Shown here piece after piece: positions 38,832 through 48,415 of a stretch of 64,000 nt of DNA. This DNA comes from Arthrobacter sp. SLBN-112 (lineage in GTDB: Bacteria; Actinomycetota; Actinomycetes; Actinomycetales; Micrococcaceae). The first letter of the stretch is position 1; the number at the start of each line of letters is the position of its first letter. The stretch spans positions 682,001 to 746,000 of the forward strand of contig NZ_VFMU01000001.1 of the NCBI RefSeq assembly GCF_006715225.1. Reading direction: 5' to 3'. The position numbers and the translations under genes are program-made. Under the pieces are notes generated by a model. That model had not been told where the DNA came from, did not search any database, and worked only from the letters and a program-made list of their open reading frames with translations.

Positions 38832-40337
38832 ATGACAGTTACTTCTGCGCTTTCCCCTGCCATCTCACCGGAGCGTGAAGCATCGTTGCTGGCTTCCGTG
38901 CCCACCGGCCTGCTGATCAACGGGAAGTGGGTGGAGGCGTCCGACGGCGGCACGTTCGATGTGCACGATCCCGCCACCGGGGAGGTGCTCGCCACCCTCG
39001 CCTCCGCCACCAGCGAGGACGCGGTTGCCGCGTTGGACGCGGCCGACGCCGTGCAGGCTTCGTGGGCGCGGACTGCGCCCAGGGTGCGGGCCGAGATCCT
39101 GCGCCGTGCCTTTGACCTGGTCACCGAACGGGCCGAGGACTTCGCGCTCCTGATGACCCTGGAAATGGGCAAACCCCTGGCCGAAGCCCGCGGCGAAGTG
39201 GTTTATGGCGCCGAGTTCCTGCGCTGGTTCGCCGAAGAAACCGTCCGTGACTACGGCCGCTACCTCACCACACCCGAGGGCAGGAACAAGATCCTCGTCC
39301 AGCACAAACCCGTCGGCCCCTGCCTGCTCATCACACCCTGGAACTTCCCGCTTGCCATGGCCACCCGCAAGGTGGCCCCCGCCGTCGCCGCCGGCTGCAC
39401 CATGGTCCTCAAGCCCGCCAAACTCACCCCGCTCACCGCCCAGTACTTCGCGCAGACCATGCTCGACGCCGGCCTGCCCGCCGGCGTCCTGAACGTCGTC
39501 GCTTCCTCCTCCGCCTCCGGGATCTCCGGGCCGCTGCTCAAGGACTCCCGACTCCGCAAGGTCTCCTTCACCGGCTCCACACCTGTCGGCAAACGCCTGA
39601 TGGCCGACGCCGCCCAGAATGTCCTGCGCACTTCCATGGAGCTGGGCGGGAACGCCCCATTCATCGTGTTCGAGGATGCCGACCTCGATGCCGCCGTCGA
39701 GGGCGCCATGGCCGCCAAGATGCGGAATATGGGCGAGGCCTGCACCGCCGCCAACCGCTTCCTCGTCCACGAATCCGTCGCCTCCGAATTCACCGCCAAG
39801 TTCGCCGCCGCCATGGGCAACCTGGCCACCGGCCGCGGCACCGACCCCGCCACCCAGGTCGGCCCGCTCATCGACGCCGGCGCCCGGGCGGACGTGCACG
39901 CCCTGGTGGCTGCCGCCGTCGGCGGTGGGGCAACAGCCGTCACCGGCGGGGCACCCGTGGACGGTCCCGGCTACTTCTACCAGCCCACGGTCCTGGCTAA
40001 CGTGCCCAACGACGCCGCGATCCTGGGCCAGGAAATCTTCGGACCCGTCGCCCCCGTCACCACCTTCAGCACCGAAGAAGACGCCATCCGGCTCGCCAAC
40101 AACACCGAGTACGGCCTCGCCTCCTACCTCTACAGCCGCGACTTCAACCGCCTCCTCCGCGTCGCGGAACAAATCGAGTTCGGCATGGTCGGCTTCAACG
40201 CCGGCGTCATCTCCAACGCCGCAGCACCCTTCGGCGGCGTCAAACAGTCAGGCCTCGGCCGCGAAGGCGGAACCGAAGGCATCGCCGAATACACCACCAC
40301 CCAATACATCGGCATCGCAGACCCGTACGCGAGCTAA
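38832..40337 (+). CDS. gabD: NAD(P)-dependent succinate-semialdehyde dehydrogenase
   Basis: Oxidises succinate semialdehyde, the product of the HpaI aldolase, to succinate. The length is 501 residues. The catalytic Glu lies in MELGGNAPFIVFEDAD and the catalytic Cys in MGEACTAANRF. The C-terminal FGGVKQSGLGREGGTEGI is typical of the SSADH subgroup. As the last gene of the operon it completes the path from dihydroxyphenylacetate to the TCA cycle. Confidence 0.92.
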   Translation: MTVTSALSPAISPEREASLLASVPTGLLINGKWVEASDGGTFDVHDPATGEVLATLASATSEDAVAALDAADAVQASWARTAPRVRAEILRRAFDLVTERAEDFALLMTLEMGKPLAEARGEVVYGAEFLRWFAEETVRDYGRYLTTPEGRNKILVQHKPVGPCLLITPWNFPLAMATRKVAPAVAAGCTMVLKPAKLTPLTAQYFAQTMLDAGLPAGVLNVVASSSASGISGPLLKDSRLRKVSFTGSTPVGKRLMADAAQNVLRTSMELGGNAPFIVFEDADLDAAVEGAMAAKMRNMGEACTAANRFLVHESVASEFTAKFAAAMGNLATGRGTDPATQVGPLIDAGARADVHALVAAAVGGGATAVTGGAPVDGPGYFYQPTVLANVPNDAAILGQEIFGPVAPVTTFSTEEDAIRLANNTEYGLASYLYSRDFNRLLRVAEQIEFGMVGFNAGVISNAAAPFGGVKQSGLGREGGTEGIAEYTTTQYIGIADPYAS

Positions 40338-40382
40338 AAGCTGAAACAGCGCCACGCAGGGCACACTTTCAACGCACCAAAA

Positions 40383-40416
40383 ACGGCGGGACCCCGGAAA
40401 CCCGGGATCCCGCCGT
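40383..40416. terminator. bidirectional terminator after gabD
   Basis: GC-rich inverted repeat with 15-bp arms (one mismatch) and a 4-base loop, between gabD and the convergent transporter gene. It is flanked by an A run on the left and CGTT on the right. Confidence 0.7.
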
Positions 40417-40470
40417 CGTTCAGTGCCCAAAAGCATGCTCGGCGTGACGCCGACACAACCAAGATGGCGT

Positions 40471-41793
40471 TTAGGCCTGCCGGAATACTTTCCGGGAAAC
40501 AGCGAGGCTGGCGGTGGCGATTGCGGCGACACCCACAAGGTAGTAGCCGGGGACCAGGAGAGAACCGGTCCTGTCGATGAGCCAGGTGAGGATAAACGGA
40601 GCGAACCCGCCGAACACCGTGACGCCGATGTTGTATCCCAGGGACAGCCCGGTCGAGCGGATGCGTGCCGGGAACATGGAAGACATGATGGCCGGCAGCG
40701 GGGCGAAGTATGCCGTGGCCAGGACCGAAAGGATCAGTTCAACCAGAACCATCATGGGCAGGCCCGGGGCAGCCATGAGCAGCAGGAACGCCGGAATACC
40801 GATGAGGATGGTTCCGACAGCAGCCCACGTCATAACCCGGGCCGGCCCTGCCTTGTCGGCGAGCATCCCGATGAAGGGTGAGCCGATGCTCATGACAACC
40901 CCGAAGATCAGAGTGGAGACGAACGCCGCAGTCTTGGGCATGCCGAGGTTGACGATCGCGTAGGTGGGCATGAACAGCGCAATGTAGACACCCACCGAAC
41001 CCAGGGAAACGACGCCCACGATCGCCCACAGGCGGCCGCCGTTGCCGATGAGTGTTTCCTTCAGCGGCGCCTCGGACCGTTCCGTGGCCATGAACTCCGG
41101 GGTTTCCTTCATTTTCGAGCGGATGTACCAGCCAACGGGTCCAATGGCCAGCGCGAAGATGAAGGGAAGCCGCCAGCCCCAGGATTCCAGCGACTGGACG
41201 CTGAGGTAGGTGTTCAACACGAAGCCGAAGATTCCGGCTAGCAGTATGCCTGTGCCCTGCGTTGCCACCTGCCAGCTCGCGTAAAACGCCTTGCGGTTGG
41301 GGGCGTACTCGATGAGGTAGGCCGTGGCCGTGCCGAACTCCCCGCCGGTTGCGAACCCCTGCAGGAGGCGGGCAACGAGCACGAGGATACTCGCGGTGAT
41401 CCCGATGGCCACCGCTGTGGGCGCGAGAACAATGAGCAGGGTGCCGATGAACATGACCAGGATGGAGACCATCATGCCGGCCTTGCGGCCGGCCCGGTCG
41501 GCGTAGCGGCCGATGATGATGCCGCCGAGCGGGCGCATGATGAAAGACACTCCGAAGGAAGCGAACGTCAGCAACAGGGAGGCGGTTTCATTGGTGGTGG
41601 GGAAGAACAGCTTGGAGATGGTGACGGCGAAAGTGCCGTAGACGATGAGGTCGAACCACTCCAAACCGTTCCCGATAGCCGCAGCAACGACTGCTTTCTT
41701 GGCATTCTTCAGTTCAGCCGCACCGGCAGCTGGGGCCGGGGCTTCCGGCGTTACGGGACCCGGCCCGACGCTCCTGACTGCTTCGTGACTCAT
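40471..41793 (-). CDS. MFS transporter, metabolite:H+ symporter (MHS) type
   Basis: A 440-residue transporter with 12 membrane segments. The MHS pattern is clear: AIGNGLEWFDLIVYGTFA in segment one, RPLGGIIIGRYADRAGRKAGM between segments two and three, and LLQGFATGGEFGTATAYLIEYAPN. This family imports organic acids such as citrate, shikimate or aromatic acids. It overlaps the M20 deacetylase gene by 4 bases, so the two form an operon read away from the XRE regulator. Confidence 0.88.
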   Translation of the reverse strand: MSHEAVRSVGPGPVTPEAPAPAAGAAELKNAKKAVVAAAIGNGLEWFDLIVYGTFAVTISKLFFPTTNETASLLLTFASFGVSFIMRPLGGIIIGRYADRAGRKAGMMVSILVMFIGTLLIVLAPTAVAIGITASILVLVARLLQGFATGGEFGTATAYLIEYAPNRKAFYASWQVATQGTGILLAGIFGFVLNTYLSVQSLESWGWRLPFIFALAIGPVGWYIRSKMKETPEFMATERSEAPLKETLIGNGGRLWAIVGVVSLGSVGVYIALFMPTYAIVNLGMPKTAAFVSTLIFGVVMSIGSPFIGMLADKAGPARVMTWAAVGTILIGIPAFLLLMAAPGLPMMVLVELILSVLATAYFAPLPAIMSSMFPARIRSTGLSLGYNIGVTVFGGFAPFILTWLIDRTGSLLVPGYYLVGVAAIATASLAVSRKVFRQA

Positions 41794-43016
41794 GGCTGTG
41801 CGTTCCGTTCAGTAGTGGAGAGGTGTGCGGCGAGGTTGTGCAGGAACTCTTCGCAGGCTGCGATCTGGGTGAGTTCTATGTATTCGTTGGCGGTGTGGCC
41901 CTGGTCCATGCTGCCCGGGCCGCAGACCACCGCATCGATTCCGGCCCTCTGGAAGATGCCGGCTTCGGTGGCGTAGACAACGGTCTCCTCGGCGTCGTTG
42001 CCCGTCAACGCCTGGGCCAGTTCAAGCGCGGCGCCGGTGCCGTGCGGGCTGAGGCCGGGAACAGCGCCCAACGGTGTCATGCAGATATCTGCGGCGGGGT
42101 TTTCATGCTGCATCTCGGCCCGCAGGAGCGCGATGTGGTCCTCGATCCGGGAAATAACGGATGCCGGGTCGTCGCTTGGAATGGTCCGGAACTCGAATTC
42201 GAACTCGCACTTTTCGGCCACGGTGTTCACGGCGGCACCACCGGAAACCACGCCGACATTTGCCGTGGTGTACGGAACCACGAAGCTTTCGTCGAATGGG
42301 CCGGAGAGCCTGTGCTCGTCAGCCAGCGAGCGGATAAAGGCAATGGACCGGGCCGCGTACTCAATGGCGTTGACGCCGGTGGGTGTCATCGATGAGTGGG
42401 CGGCGCGTCCGCTGGCCGTGACGCGGTAAAGCTGGCTGCTCTTGTGTGCCGACACCGCACGCATGCTGGTTGGTTCGCCCACGAAACACAGCCGCGGCAG
42501 GATGCCTCGTGCGCTCAGTTCCCTCACGAGGGCAACAGCACCGTGGCAGCCGACTTCTTCATCGTAGGTCCAGGCGAGGTGGAGCGGCTCGAGCAGGGGA
42601 CGGGACAGGAATTCGGGCAGGACGCCCAGGATCGCGCCGCTGAAGGCCTTCATGTCCGTGGTTCCGCGCCCGTAGAGCCTGCCGTCGCGGATCTCGGGCG
42701 AAAACGGTTCGCTGGCCCAATCCTGGCCGTCCACGGGGACGACGTCGGTGTGGCCGGCGAGCATTATTCCGCCAGTGACGGAACCATCCCGCGCCGGGAT
42801 GGTAGCGAAAAGGTTGGCCTTGGTTCCCTCCGGGTTCGGCAGGATAACGGGGGCCAAGCCGTGGGCGCTGAGCGCGGCTGCCATCGCATCGATCATCGGA
42901 AGGTTGGAATTCCGGCTGGTGGTGTCGAAGGAGACGAGCTTGTTGACCCAGTCGAGGGTGGGTGCGGTAGGGGCACTCGAAGTTGGTTCGGCAGAGGCCG
43001 TGGCAAGGGTCGTCAC
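41790..43016 (-). CDS. M20 family deacetylase, acetylornithine deacetylase-like
   Basis: A two-zinc peptidase/deacylase of 408 residues. Zinc and catalytic motifs are LAGHTDVVP, YGRGTTDMKAF, WTYDEEVGCHG with the catalytic Glu pair, and FVGEPTS. The C terminus is CGPGSMDQGHTANEYI with the last His. The best match in kind is ArgE (N-acetylornithine deacetylase), but it is coupled to a transporter rather than to arg genes, so it may act on another N-acyl amino acid. The start GTG 43016 has AAGGA six bases upstream and was preferred over 43112. Confidence 0.83.
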   Translation of the reverse strand: MTTLATASAEPTSSAPTAPTLDWVNKLVSFDTTSRNSNLPMIDAMAAALSAHGLAPVILPNPEGTKANLFATIPARDGSVTGGIMLAGHTDVVPVDGQDWASEPFSPEIRDGRLYGRGTTDMKAFSGAILGVLPEFLSRPLLEPLHLAWTYDEEVGCHGAVALVRELSARGILPRLCFVGEPTSMRAVSAHKSSQLYRVTASGRAAHSSMTPTGVNAIEYAARSIAFIRSLADEHRLSGPFDESFVVPYTTANVGVVSGGAAVNTVAEKCEFEFEFRTIPSDDPASVISRIEDHIALLRAEMQHENPAADICMTPLGAVPGLSPHGTGAALELAQALTGNDAEETVVYATEAGIFQRAGIDAVVCGPGSMDQGHTANEYIELTQIAACEEFLHNLAAHLSTTERNAQP

Positions 43017-43118
43017 GTGAAGGTCCTTGGATTCAGGGAGAAGGAGGAGAGCAAACCTGACGCAGGTGCAGGAAGCCCTGTGATCGGCCAGGAGTACTGA
43101 GTCGCAGGCCACATCCCT

Positions 43119-43134
43119 TCCAGTATTTACTGGA
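43119..43134. promoter_or_regulatory. probable operator upstream of the deacetylase-transporter operon
   Basis: Perfect inverted repeat TCCAGTA-TT-TACTGGA, about 100 bases upstream of the deacetylase start. A related TTCCAGTTAATTGAAGGAA sits before the XRE regulator gene, which suggests the same protein binds both. Confidence 0.5.
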
Positions 43135-43199
43135 GCTTCACGCGAGTCAACACTTTAGAGTGGATTTATTCAATTAAATGAACAGAACGGAGCTGCGGT

Positions 43200-43823
43200 T
43201 CAAAAAGTGGGGGGCGTCATGGCGCCGATCAAGGCTGCGTCTTCCAAAGTCGGGTTCCGGTACCAGTGCGGCAGCGAGGAGTCATAGGTGAGGGAATCGC
43301 CCTCCTCAAGGTCGTAGCCCACGCCGTTGACGCAAACATGCAGACGGCCTTGCACCACGGTGACGCATTCCTCGCCAGGGTGCCTGAACGGTGCGTCCTT
43401 GTTGTCCCAGCCCGCGCCAATTTGGGCCCTCAACATCCCAAGCTGTCCGTGCATATGGGGCGTGAGGAGCTCGTACACCAGATTGTCCTCAGCGACCTCA
43501 AGACGCCGCCGGTCCGTTCGTCGGACAAGCGCGCCAGCCTGGTCCCCCGTGTCGAAAAACCGCCCGACGGGCACTTTGAGGGCCTGTGACAGCTTGATCA
43601 ACGTGGTCAGGGAAGGGTTCCCCTGGCCACGCTCTATCTGGCTCAGCAGCCCGGGGCTGAGCCCGGCGGCAGCAGCCAAACTTCCGATGCTGTAGCCCGA
43701 GTCCTTCCGCAACTGCAGAACCAGGGCCCCGACCGCCGTCATTGCGCGCTCGGCCTGATCGTCGGCGCCGCGCGGTTCTATGTCGCTGGCAGGGTGCGGC
43801 GCGTGGCTATGCATAAATTCCAT
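43200..43823 (-). CDS. XRE-cupin family transcriptional regulator
   Basis: A regulator of about 207 residues with an N-terminal lambda-repressor-type helix-turn-helix (LRKDSGYSIGSLAAAAGLSPGLLSQIERGQGNPSLTTLIKL). A C-terminal cupin follows (FRHPGEECVTVVQGRLHVCVNGVGYDLEEGDSLTYDSSLPHWYRN). Such proteins often control amino-acid or polyamine use. The start codon is uncertain: ATG 43823 is used, while ATG 43814 is equally possible. It lies just upstream of, and is read in the same direction as, the deacetylase-transporter pair. Confidence 0.83.
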   Translation of the reverse strand: MEFMHSHAPHPASDIEPRGADDQAERAMTAVGALVLQLRKDSGYSIGSLAAAAGLSPGLLSQIERGQGNPSLTTLIKLSQALKVPVGRFFDTGDQAGALVRRTDRRRLEVAEDNLVYELLTPHMHGQLGMLRAQIGAGWDNKDAPFRHPGEECVTVVQGRLHVCVNGVGYDLEEGDSLTYDSSLPHWYRNPTLEDAALIGAMTPPTF

Positions 43824-43824
43824 G

Positions 43825-43843
43825 TTCCAGTTAATTGAAGGAA
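43825..43843. promoter_or_regulatory. putative autoregulatory site of the XRE-cupin gene
   Basis: TTCCAGTTAATTGAAGGAA, an imperfect palindrome next to the start codon. It shares the TCCAGT half-site with 43119-43134 and the CAATTAA core (other strand) with the TTCAATTAAATGAA site at 43169-43182. Confidence 0.4.
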
Positions 43844-43910
43844 TGGTCAACATAATGAACGACGGCGAGGGCCGGGTCAAGGGGCAAGGAGGCCGTGCGC
43901 CAGGGCTGCT

Positions 43911-44903
43911 TTACTGCCGCTGCCTTGCGCTTCCCCGAACAATTAATTCGCAGGGAAAAACAACCTGGCGCGCGGGCTGGCCGGGGGAAATAATGCGGTC
44001 CACCAACATCCGGGCTCCTATCCGGGCCATTTCACGGCTCGGCTGGCGGACCGTGGTCAGGCTGAAGGACTCCCAGGCCGCCATGTCGACGTCGTCATAG
44101 CCGATGACCCAGCAGTCCTCAGTGTCCATCCCATGGGCACGCAGGGCGTCCAGCGCACCGAAGGCCATGAGGTCGTTGGCGCAGAACACCGCCTGGGGCC
44201 GGTCCGCCCGGGAGAGTAGCCTGCTCATGACCTGCGACGCGATGTCGTGCGAAAACCTGCCGTTGAACCGGAGGTGCTCCGGCACGGCATGTCCCTGCTC
44301 TTCCATCCTGCTCAGGAACCCCCGGCCCCGCTCGCGGGTGGTGCTCGCGTTCTCGGGGCCTCCGATGAAAGCCACTCGGGTCCTGGAGTTGGACAGCAGG
44401 TAGTCGGCCACGGCCGCGCCGCCGTCAGCGTTGCTGCTGGTGACCTGGTCGCAGTCAAGGCCCTCTACTATCCGGTTGATCAGAACGATCGGGCTGTTCT
44501 TTTCGATCGCTGCCTGCAGCTCGATCGAGTCTTCGGTTGCGGTGGTAAAGATGACGCCATCCACCGCGTGTTCCCGGATGGCCTTCAGTGCGTCCTTGTG
44601 GCTGCCGCCGCCGGCGTTCCAGATGACCACCCTGAAACCGGAGGTATCCAGTTCCTGGGTGAGTTCGTCGACGGCCTCAGAGTAGAAGGGGTTGTTCAGG
44701 TCTGCCACCACCACCCCAATGGTGTTGGTTCGCCTGGTCTTCATGGCCTGGGCACCCGCGTGCGGGACATAGCCGAGCGTCTCCATAGCTGCCTGCACCC
44801 GGGCTTTGGTTGCCGCCGACAGTTTCGGGGATGAGGACATGACCCGGGAGACCGTGGCCTGTGAGACGCCGGCCAGTTCTGCGACGTCGCGGCTCGTTAC
44901 CAT
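43911..44903 (-). CDS. LacI family transcriptional regulator
   Basis: A 330-residue repressor with the typical N-terminal helix-turn-helix and hinge (TSRDVAELAGVSQATVSRVMS, LGYVPHAGAQAM) and a periplasmic-binding-like effector domain (IGVVVADLNNPFYSEAVDEL). It lies at the end of the cluster containing the MHS transporter and the histidinol-dehydrogenase paralogue. It is the best candidate to bind the paired TGTATACGTA sites at 46468 and 46513. Confidence 0.9.
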   Translation of the reverse strand: MVTSRDVAELAGVSQATVSRVMSSSPKLSAATKARVQAAMETLGYVPHAGAQAMKTRRTNTIGVVVADLNNPFYSEAVDELTQELDTSGFRVVIWNAGGGSHKDALKAIREHAVDGVIFTTATEDSIELQAAIEKNSPIVLINRIVEGLDCDQVTSSNADGGAAVADYLLSNSRTRVAFIGGPENASTTRERGRGFLSRMEEQGHAVPEHLRFNGRFSHDIASQVMSRLLSRADRPQAVFCANDLMAFGALDALRAHGMDTEDCWVIGYDDVDMAAWESFSLTTVRQPSREMARIGARMLVDRIISPGQPARQVVFPCELIVRGSARQRQ

Positions 44904-45003
44904 CGGTCGCGTCCTCCTTGCTTCGTAAGTTACTTTCGGGCGGGCACGCTGAATGAAGTCCCGGCCTTCAGACTAGCCAATCATCACTGCCCGGGTCCTC
45001 CGG

Positions 45004-45024
45004 CACCCGGCTTGCCGCCGGGTG
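45004..45024 (-). terminator. hairpin after the MHS transporter gene
   Basis: CACCCGGC and GCCGGGTG form a stem around a 5-base loop, 26 bases downstream of the transporter stop on the minus strand. There is no clear T run. Confidence 0.4.
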
Positions 45025-45050
45025 TCGAAGGATCCCGGAGAAACGGCAGC

Positions 45051-46403
45051 CTACCGGGTGGTTGTGGGATCGTGTTCTGCGCTGAGTCCCTTGCGGAGCC
45101 GAACCCGGGGCGCGGTCTCAGGCGACCAAAGAGCGCCCACGATGGTGATGAGTGAGGTGACCACCATGTAGAGCGCGACCAGCCAGTAGCGGTCGAAGCC
45201 CGGGCCGATAAGCGCGGTGGCAATGAGCGGAGCAAACCCTCCGGCGAAAACGGCTGCCACCTGGGGGCCCACTGAAGCGCCGGAGTAGCGGAGCTTGGGT
45301 TCGAAGAGTTCGGTGAAGTAGGCCGGTTCCACGGAGTAGCAGAGGTCGCGTCCCACGTTGCAAGTCAGGATCAGTACGAGGAGGACCATGAAAAAGTCAC
45401 CGGTCTGGACGGCCCAGAAGAAGGGGAACGCCATGAGTAGCATTGTGACCGCACCGGCGACCACGGTGTAGCGGCGGCCCCAGCGGTCTGATACCCAACC
45501 CCAGAATGGAATCGAGAAGACGCCCAGCCCGGCCATGATCATCGTTGCCAGCAGGATGGTGTTCTTTTCCAGCAGCACTGCAGGACCGTATGCGAGCAGG
45601 AAGGTGGTGTAGATGTAGTAGTTCGCGTTTTCCGCGAAGCGCATCATGATGACCTTGAGAATGGTAAGCGGCCGGGTCTTGACGACCTTGACCACCGGCA
45701 TCTTCTCGATCTCACCCTTGCGCTTGATCTCTTCAAAGGCCGGGGATTCGTCCACCTTGCTGCGGATGTAGAAGGAGAGCACCACCAGCAGGATCGACAC
45801 CAGGAACGGGATGCGCCATCCCCAGGCCACGAAGGCCTCTGGTGAAATCAGGTAGCCCATGATGTAGAAGGCGCCGTTTGCCAGCAGCGTTCCTGCCGGC
45901 ACGCCGATTTGCGGCCAGGAGCCGAAGAATCCCCGCCGCTTGGCCGGGGCGAACTCCGTTGCCATGAGCGCCGCGCCGCCCCACTCTCCGCCAACGCCGA
46001 TGCCTTGGATGATGCGCAGAAGCACCAACAGGGCGGGAGCTGCGATCCCGATGGAAGCGAAGTTGGGCAGGCAGCCAATGAGGAACGTGCCTCCGCCCAT
46101 CAGGCCCAGGGTCATCATGAGCATCTTCTTACGGCCGAGGCGGTCGCCGAAGTGGGCGAAGATGATGCCGCCGATGGGGCGGGCCGCGAAGCCGATGGCA
46201 TAGGTGCTGAAGGACAGCAGGATGCCCACGAAGGGGCTCGCGTTCGGGAAGAACTGGCTGTTCAGGATGATGGCTGCAGCTACGCCGTAGACGTAGAAGT
46301 CGTACCACTCGATGCAGCTGCCCAAGACTGATGAAACAAGGGCTTTGCGGCGCATCTTCGGGTCAATTGTGGGTGGCGCTGCGGTTGTCGTGGGGGTGCT
46401 CAC
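45051..46403 (-). CDS. MFS transporter, metabolite:H+ symporter (MHS) type
   Basis: A 450-residue, 12-segment transporter. MHS motifs are SSVLGSCIEWYDFYVYGVAA, RPIGGIIFAHFGDRLGRKKML and RIIQGIGVGGEWGGAALMATEFAP. The GTG start at 46403 has a perfect AAAGGAG site seven bases upstream and was chosen over 46538, which would place the start inside the operators. It is divergent from the HisD-like gene and probably imports the substrate of that cluster. Confidence 0.9.
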   Translation of the reverse strand: MSTPTTTAAPPTIDPKMRRKALVSSVLGSCIEWYDFYVYGVAAAIILNSQFFPNASPFVGILLSFSTYAIGFAARPIGGIIFAHFGDRLGRKKMLMMTLGLMGGGTFLIGCLPNFASIGIAAPALLVLLRIIQGIGVGGEWGGAALMATEFAPAKRRGFFGSWPQIGVPAGTLLANGAFYIMGYLISPEAFVAWGWRIPFLVSILLVVLSFYIRSKVDESPAFEEIKRKGEIEKMPVVKVVKTRPLTILKVIMMRFAENANYYIYTTFLLAYGPAVLLEKNTILLATMIMAGLGVFSIPFWGWVSDRWGRRYTVVAGAVTMLLMAFPFFWAVQTGDFFMVLLVLILTCNVGRDLCYSVEPAYFTELFEPKLRYSGASVGPQVAAVFAGGFAPLIATALIGPGFDRYWLVALYMVVTSLITIVGALWSPETAPRVRLRKGLSAEHDPTTTR

Positions 46404-46467
46404 TATGAGACTCCTTTGTCTTCGACCGGACAGTGACGGCAGCCACATCAGCCGCCTCGTGGACGAG

Positions 46468-46481
46468 TGTATACGTAAACA
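46468..46481. promoter_or_regulatory. LacI-type operator 1
   Basis: TGTATACGTAAACA, one base from a perfect palindrome. On the minus strand it overlaps a TATACA -10-like element preceded by TTGTTT at 16 bases, so it would control the transporter gene. Confidence 0.6.
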
Positions 46482-46512
46482 TCTGCGAGAAACAACGTCT
46501 TGCGGAGCGAAA

Positions 46513-46526
46513 TGTATACGTATACA
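46513..46526. promoter_or_regulatory. LacI-type operator 2
   Basis: Perfect 14-base palindrome TGTATACGTATACA. It overlaps a TATACA -10-like element facing the HisD-like gene. Its flank CGAGTG matches that of operator 1 in mirror image, and the two centres are 45 bases apart. Confidence 0.65.
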
Positions 46527-46606
46527 CTCGTTCCACATGCAGGCCGGCTGGCCTGGCCCGGGGCGCTCGATAGGTCGCCCATCAATGCAGATGGAAGGTA
46601 TTGCTC

Positions 46607-47953
46607 ATGACCGTTACAACAGCAACCGGCTCGGCCGTGAACTCCTCGATGTTGAAGGAGCCGGCCCAGAACAGCGTGAACCGGGGCAGCACCCCCGAGG
46701 TGCGCGCCACCGTCGAAGGCGTCATCGCGGACATCCGTGAACGTGGCGACGCAGCAGTCCGTGAATACTCCGAGAAGTTCGACAAGTACGCACCGGAATC
46801 CTTCCTGCTCTCCAAGGATCAGCTGGACGAGATCATCGCCCGCGTTCCGGAACAAACCATCGAGGACATCAAGTTTGTCCAGGAGCAGGTCAGGGTGATG
46901 GCGCAGAAGCAGCTTGAATCCCTGAGTGACTTTGAGATTGAAACCATGCCGGGGGTTTTCCTTGGCCAGAAGAACGTTCCGATCCAGGCCGCCGGCGCCT
47001 ACATCCCGGGTGGCAAGTACCCCTTGCTGGCCAGCGCCCACATGACCATCATCACCGCCAAGGTGGCAGGCGTGGCGCGGGTCGCCGCCTGCACGCCGCT
47101 GATCCAGGGTGAGGTCCCCGACGCCACTGTTGCCGCCATGTACCTGGCCGGAGCAGACGAAATTTACCTCCTCGGCGGCATCCAGGCTGTAGCCGCGCTG
47201 GCCGTCGGCACTGAAACCATCAAGCCGGTCAACATGCTGGCCGGACCCGGAAACGCCTTCGTCGCCGAGGCCAAGCGCCAGCTCTTCGGGGAGGTCGGCA
47301 TCGACCTATTCGCCGGACCCACCGAAGTCCTGATCGTGGCGGACGAGCACGCCGACCCGTTCATCGTCGCCGTCGACCTTCTGTCCCAGGCCGAGCACGG
47401 CCCCGACTCACCCGCCGTCCTGATCACCACCAGCGAGGAACTGGGCCGGAAGGTCATCGAGCACATCGACACGATCCTCGTCGACATGCCCACACGTGAC
47501 TACGCAGGAGCCGCATGGCGGGACTGGGGTGCCGTCCACGTGGTTGAAACCCTTGACGACGCCTACGTCCTGGCAGACGAGTACGCCTACGAGCACGTCC
47601 AGATCCTCACCGAGAACCCCCGCGAAGCGCTGGAGAAGATGCATGATTACGGCGCACTGTTCCTGGGCGAAGGAACCTGCGTCTCCTACGGAGACAAGGT
47701 CATCGGAACCAACCACGTGCTGCCCACCCGCGGCGCCGCCCGCTACACCGGCGGTCTTTGGGTCGGCAAGTACCTGCGCACCGTCACCTACCAGGAGGTG
47801 ACCAACACCGAGTCCAGCGCCTTCTTCGGCGAACTCTGCGGACGCGCCGCCCGGGTGGAACGGTTCGAAGGACATGCCCGCTCCGGCGACGTCCGGGCCG
47901 CAAAGTACCGCGGCACCGGCCTGTCCTGGTCAGACCACACCTTCGACAGCTAA
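46607..47953 (+). CDS. histidinol dehydrogenase family protein (catabolic paralogue)
   Basis: A 448-residue zinc- and NAD-dependent alcohol dehydrogenase of the HisD family. The zinc ligands are conserved: Gln and His in [12 protein letters not shown], Asp in [17 protein letters not shown], and the last His in [10 protein letters not shown]. The [29 protein letters not shown] segment is typical. It is not beside other his genes. Instead it sits with a transporter, an SDR, a 3-hydroxyacyl-CoA-type dehydrogenase and an aldehyde dehydrogenase, so a catabolic alcohol is the likely substrate. HpsN, which oxidises dihydroxypropanesulfonate, is one known catabolic relative. ATG 46607 has GGAAGG upstream. 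Confidence 0.85.
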   Translation: MTVTTATGSAVNSSMLKEPAQNSVNRGSTPEVRATVEGVIADIRERGDAAVREYSEKFDKYAPESFLLSKDQLDEIIARVPEQTIEDIKFVQEQVRVMAQKQLESLSDFEIETMPGVFLGQKNVPIQAAGAYIPGGKYPLLASAHMTIITAKVAGVARVAACTPLIQGEVPDATVAAMYLAGADEIYLLGGIQAVAALAVGTETIKPVNMLAGPGNAFVAEAKRQLFGEVGIDLFAGPTEVLIVADEHADPFIVAVDLLSQAEHGPDSPAVLITTSEELGRKVIEHIDTILVDMPTRDYAGAAWRDWGAVHVVETLDDAYVLADEYAYEHVQILTENPREALEKMHDYGALFLGEGTCVSYGDKVIGTNHVLPTRGAARYTGGLWVGKYLRTVTYQEVTNTESSAFFGELCGRAARVERFEGHARSGDVRAAKYRGTGLSWSDHTFDS

Positions 47954-47962
47954 GGAACACCG

Positions 47963-48415
47963 GTGCCTGACTTCCGCCTTGACGGCAAGAAAGCACTGGT
48001 CACCGGAGCAGCCCGAGGACTCGGCCAGGCCATCGCCGATGGCCTGGCCGAGTCCGGCGCGACTGTCTACGGAACCAGCCGCGACGCCGAAAGCGCCCGC
48101 CGGATCAGCGAACGCTACGGCACTTCTGCCCTGCCCCTTGACATCACGGAGCCCGCCCAGGTGCTCCAGTTCGCCGATGATCTCGTGCAGGAGAGCGGAG
48201 GCATCGATTTGCTGGTCAACAACGCCGGCGTCAACGTGCCCAAACCCGCGCTCGAACTGACCACGGAAGACTGGGACACCGTCTTCGACACGAACCTCAA
48301 TGGGCGGCGGCATCGCCCAGGTGCTGGCCCTGCACGGCTACAAAGTCGCGCTGGGCGACGTCGACGGCGAAACGGCCGAACGTGCCCGCGTGCGGCTCGT
48401 GGAGCAGGCCCGTGA
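47963..48415 (+). pseudogene. truncated short-chain dehydrogenase (deletion remnant)
   Basis: The reading frame starts well (GTG 47963 with AAGGAAC upstream, 9 bases after the HisD-like stop) and encodes a classical SDR N terminus. It has GKKALVTGAARGLGQAIADGL with the GxxxGxG loop, a central NNAGV, and a TTEDWDTVFDTNLNG segment at about residue 113. After codon 113 homology stops abruptly, and the frame runs 37 codons out of phase through the next gene. The catalytic Ser, Tyr and Lys are missing, so it cannot be an active SDR. A deletion joining it to the next gene is the simplest explanation. Confidence 0.8.
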
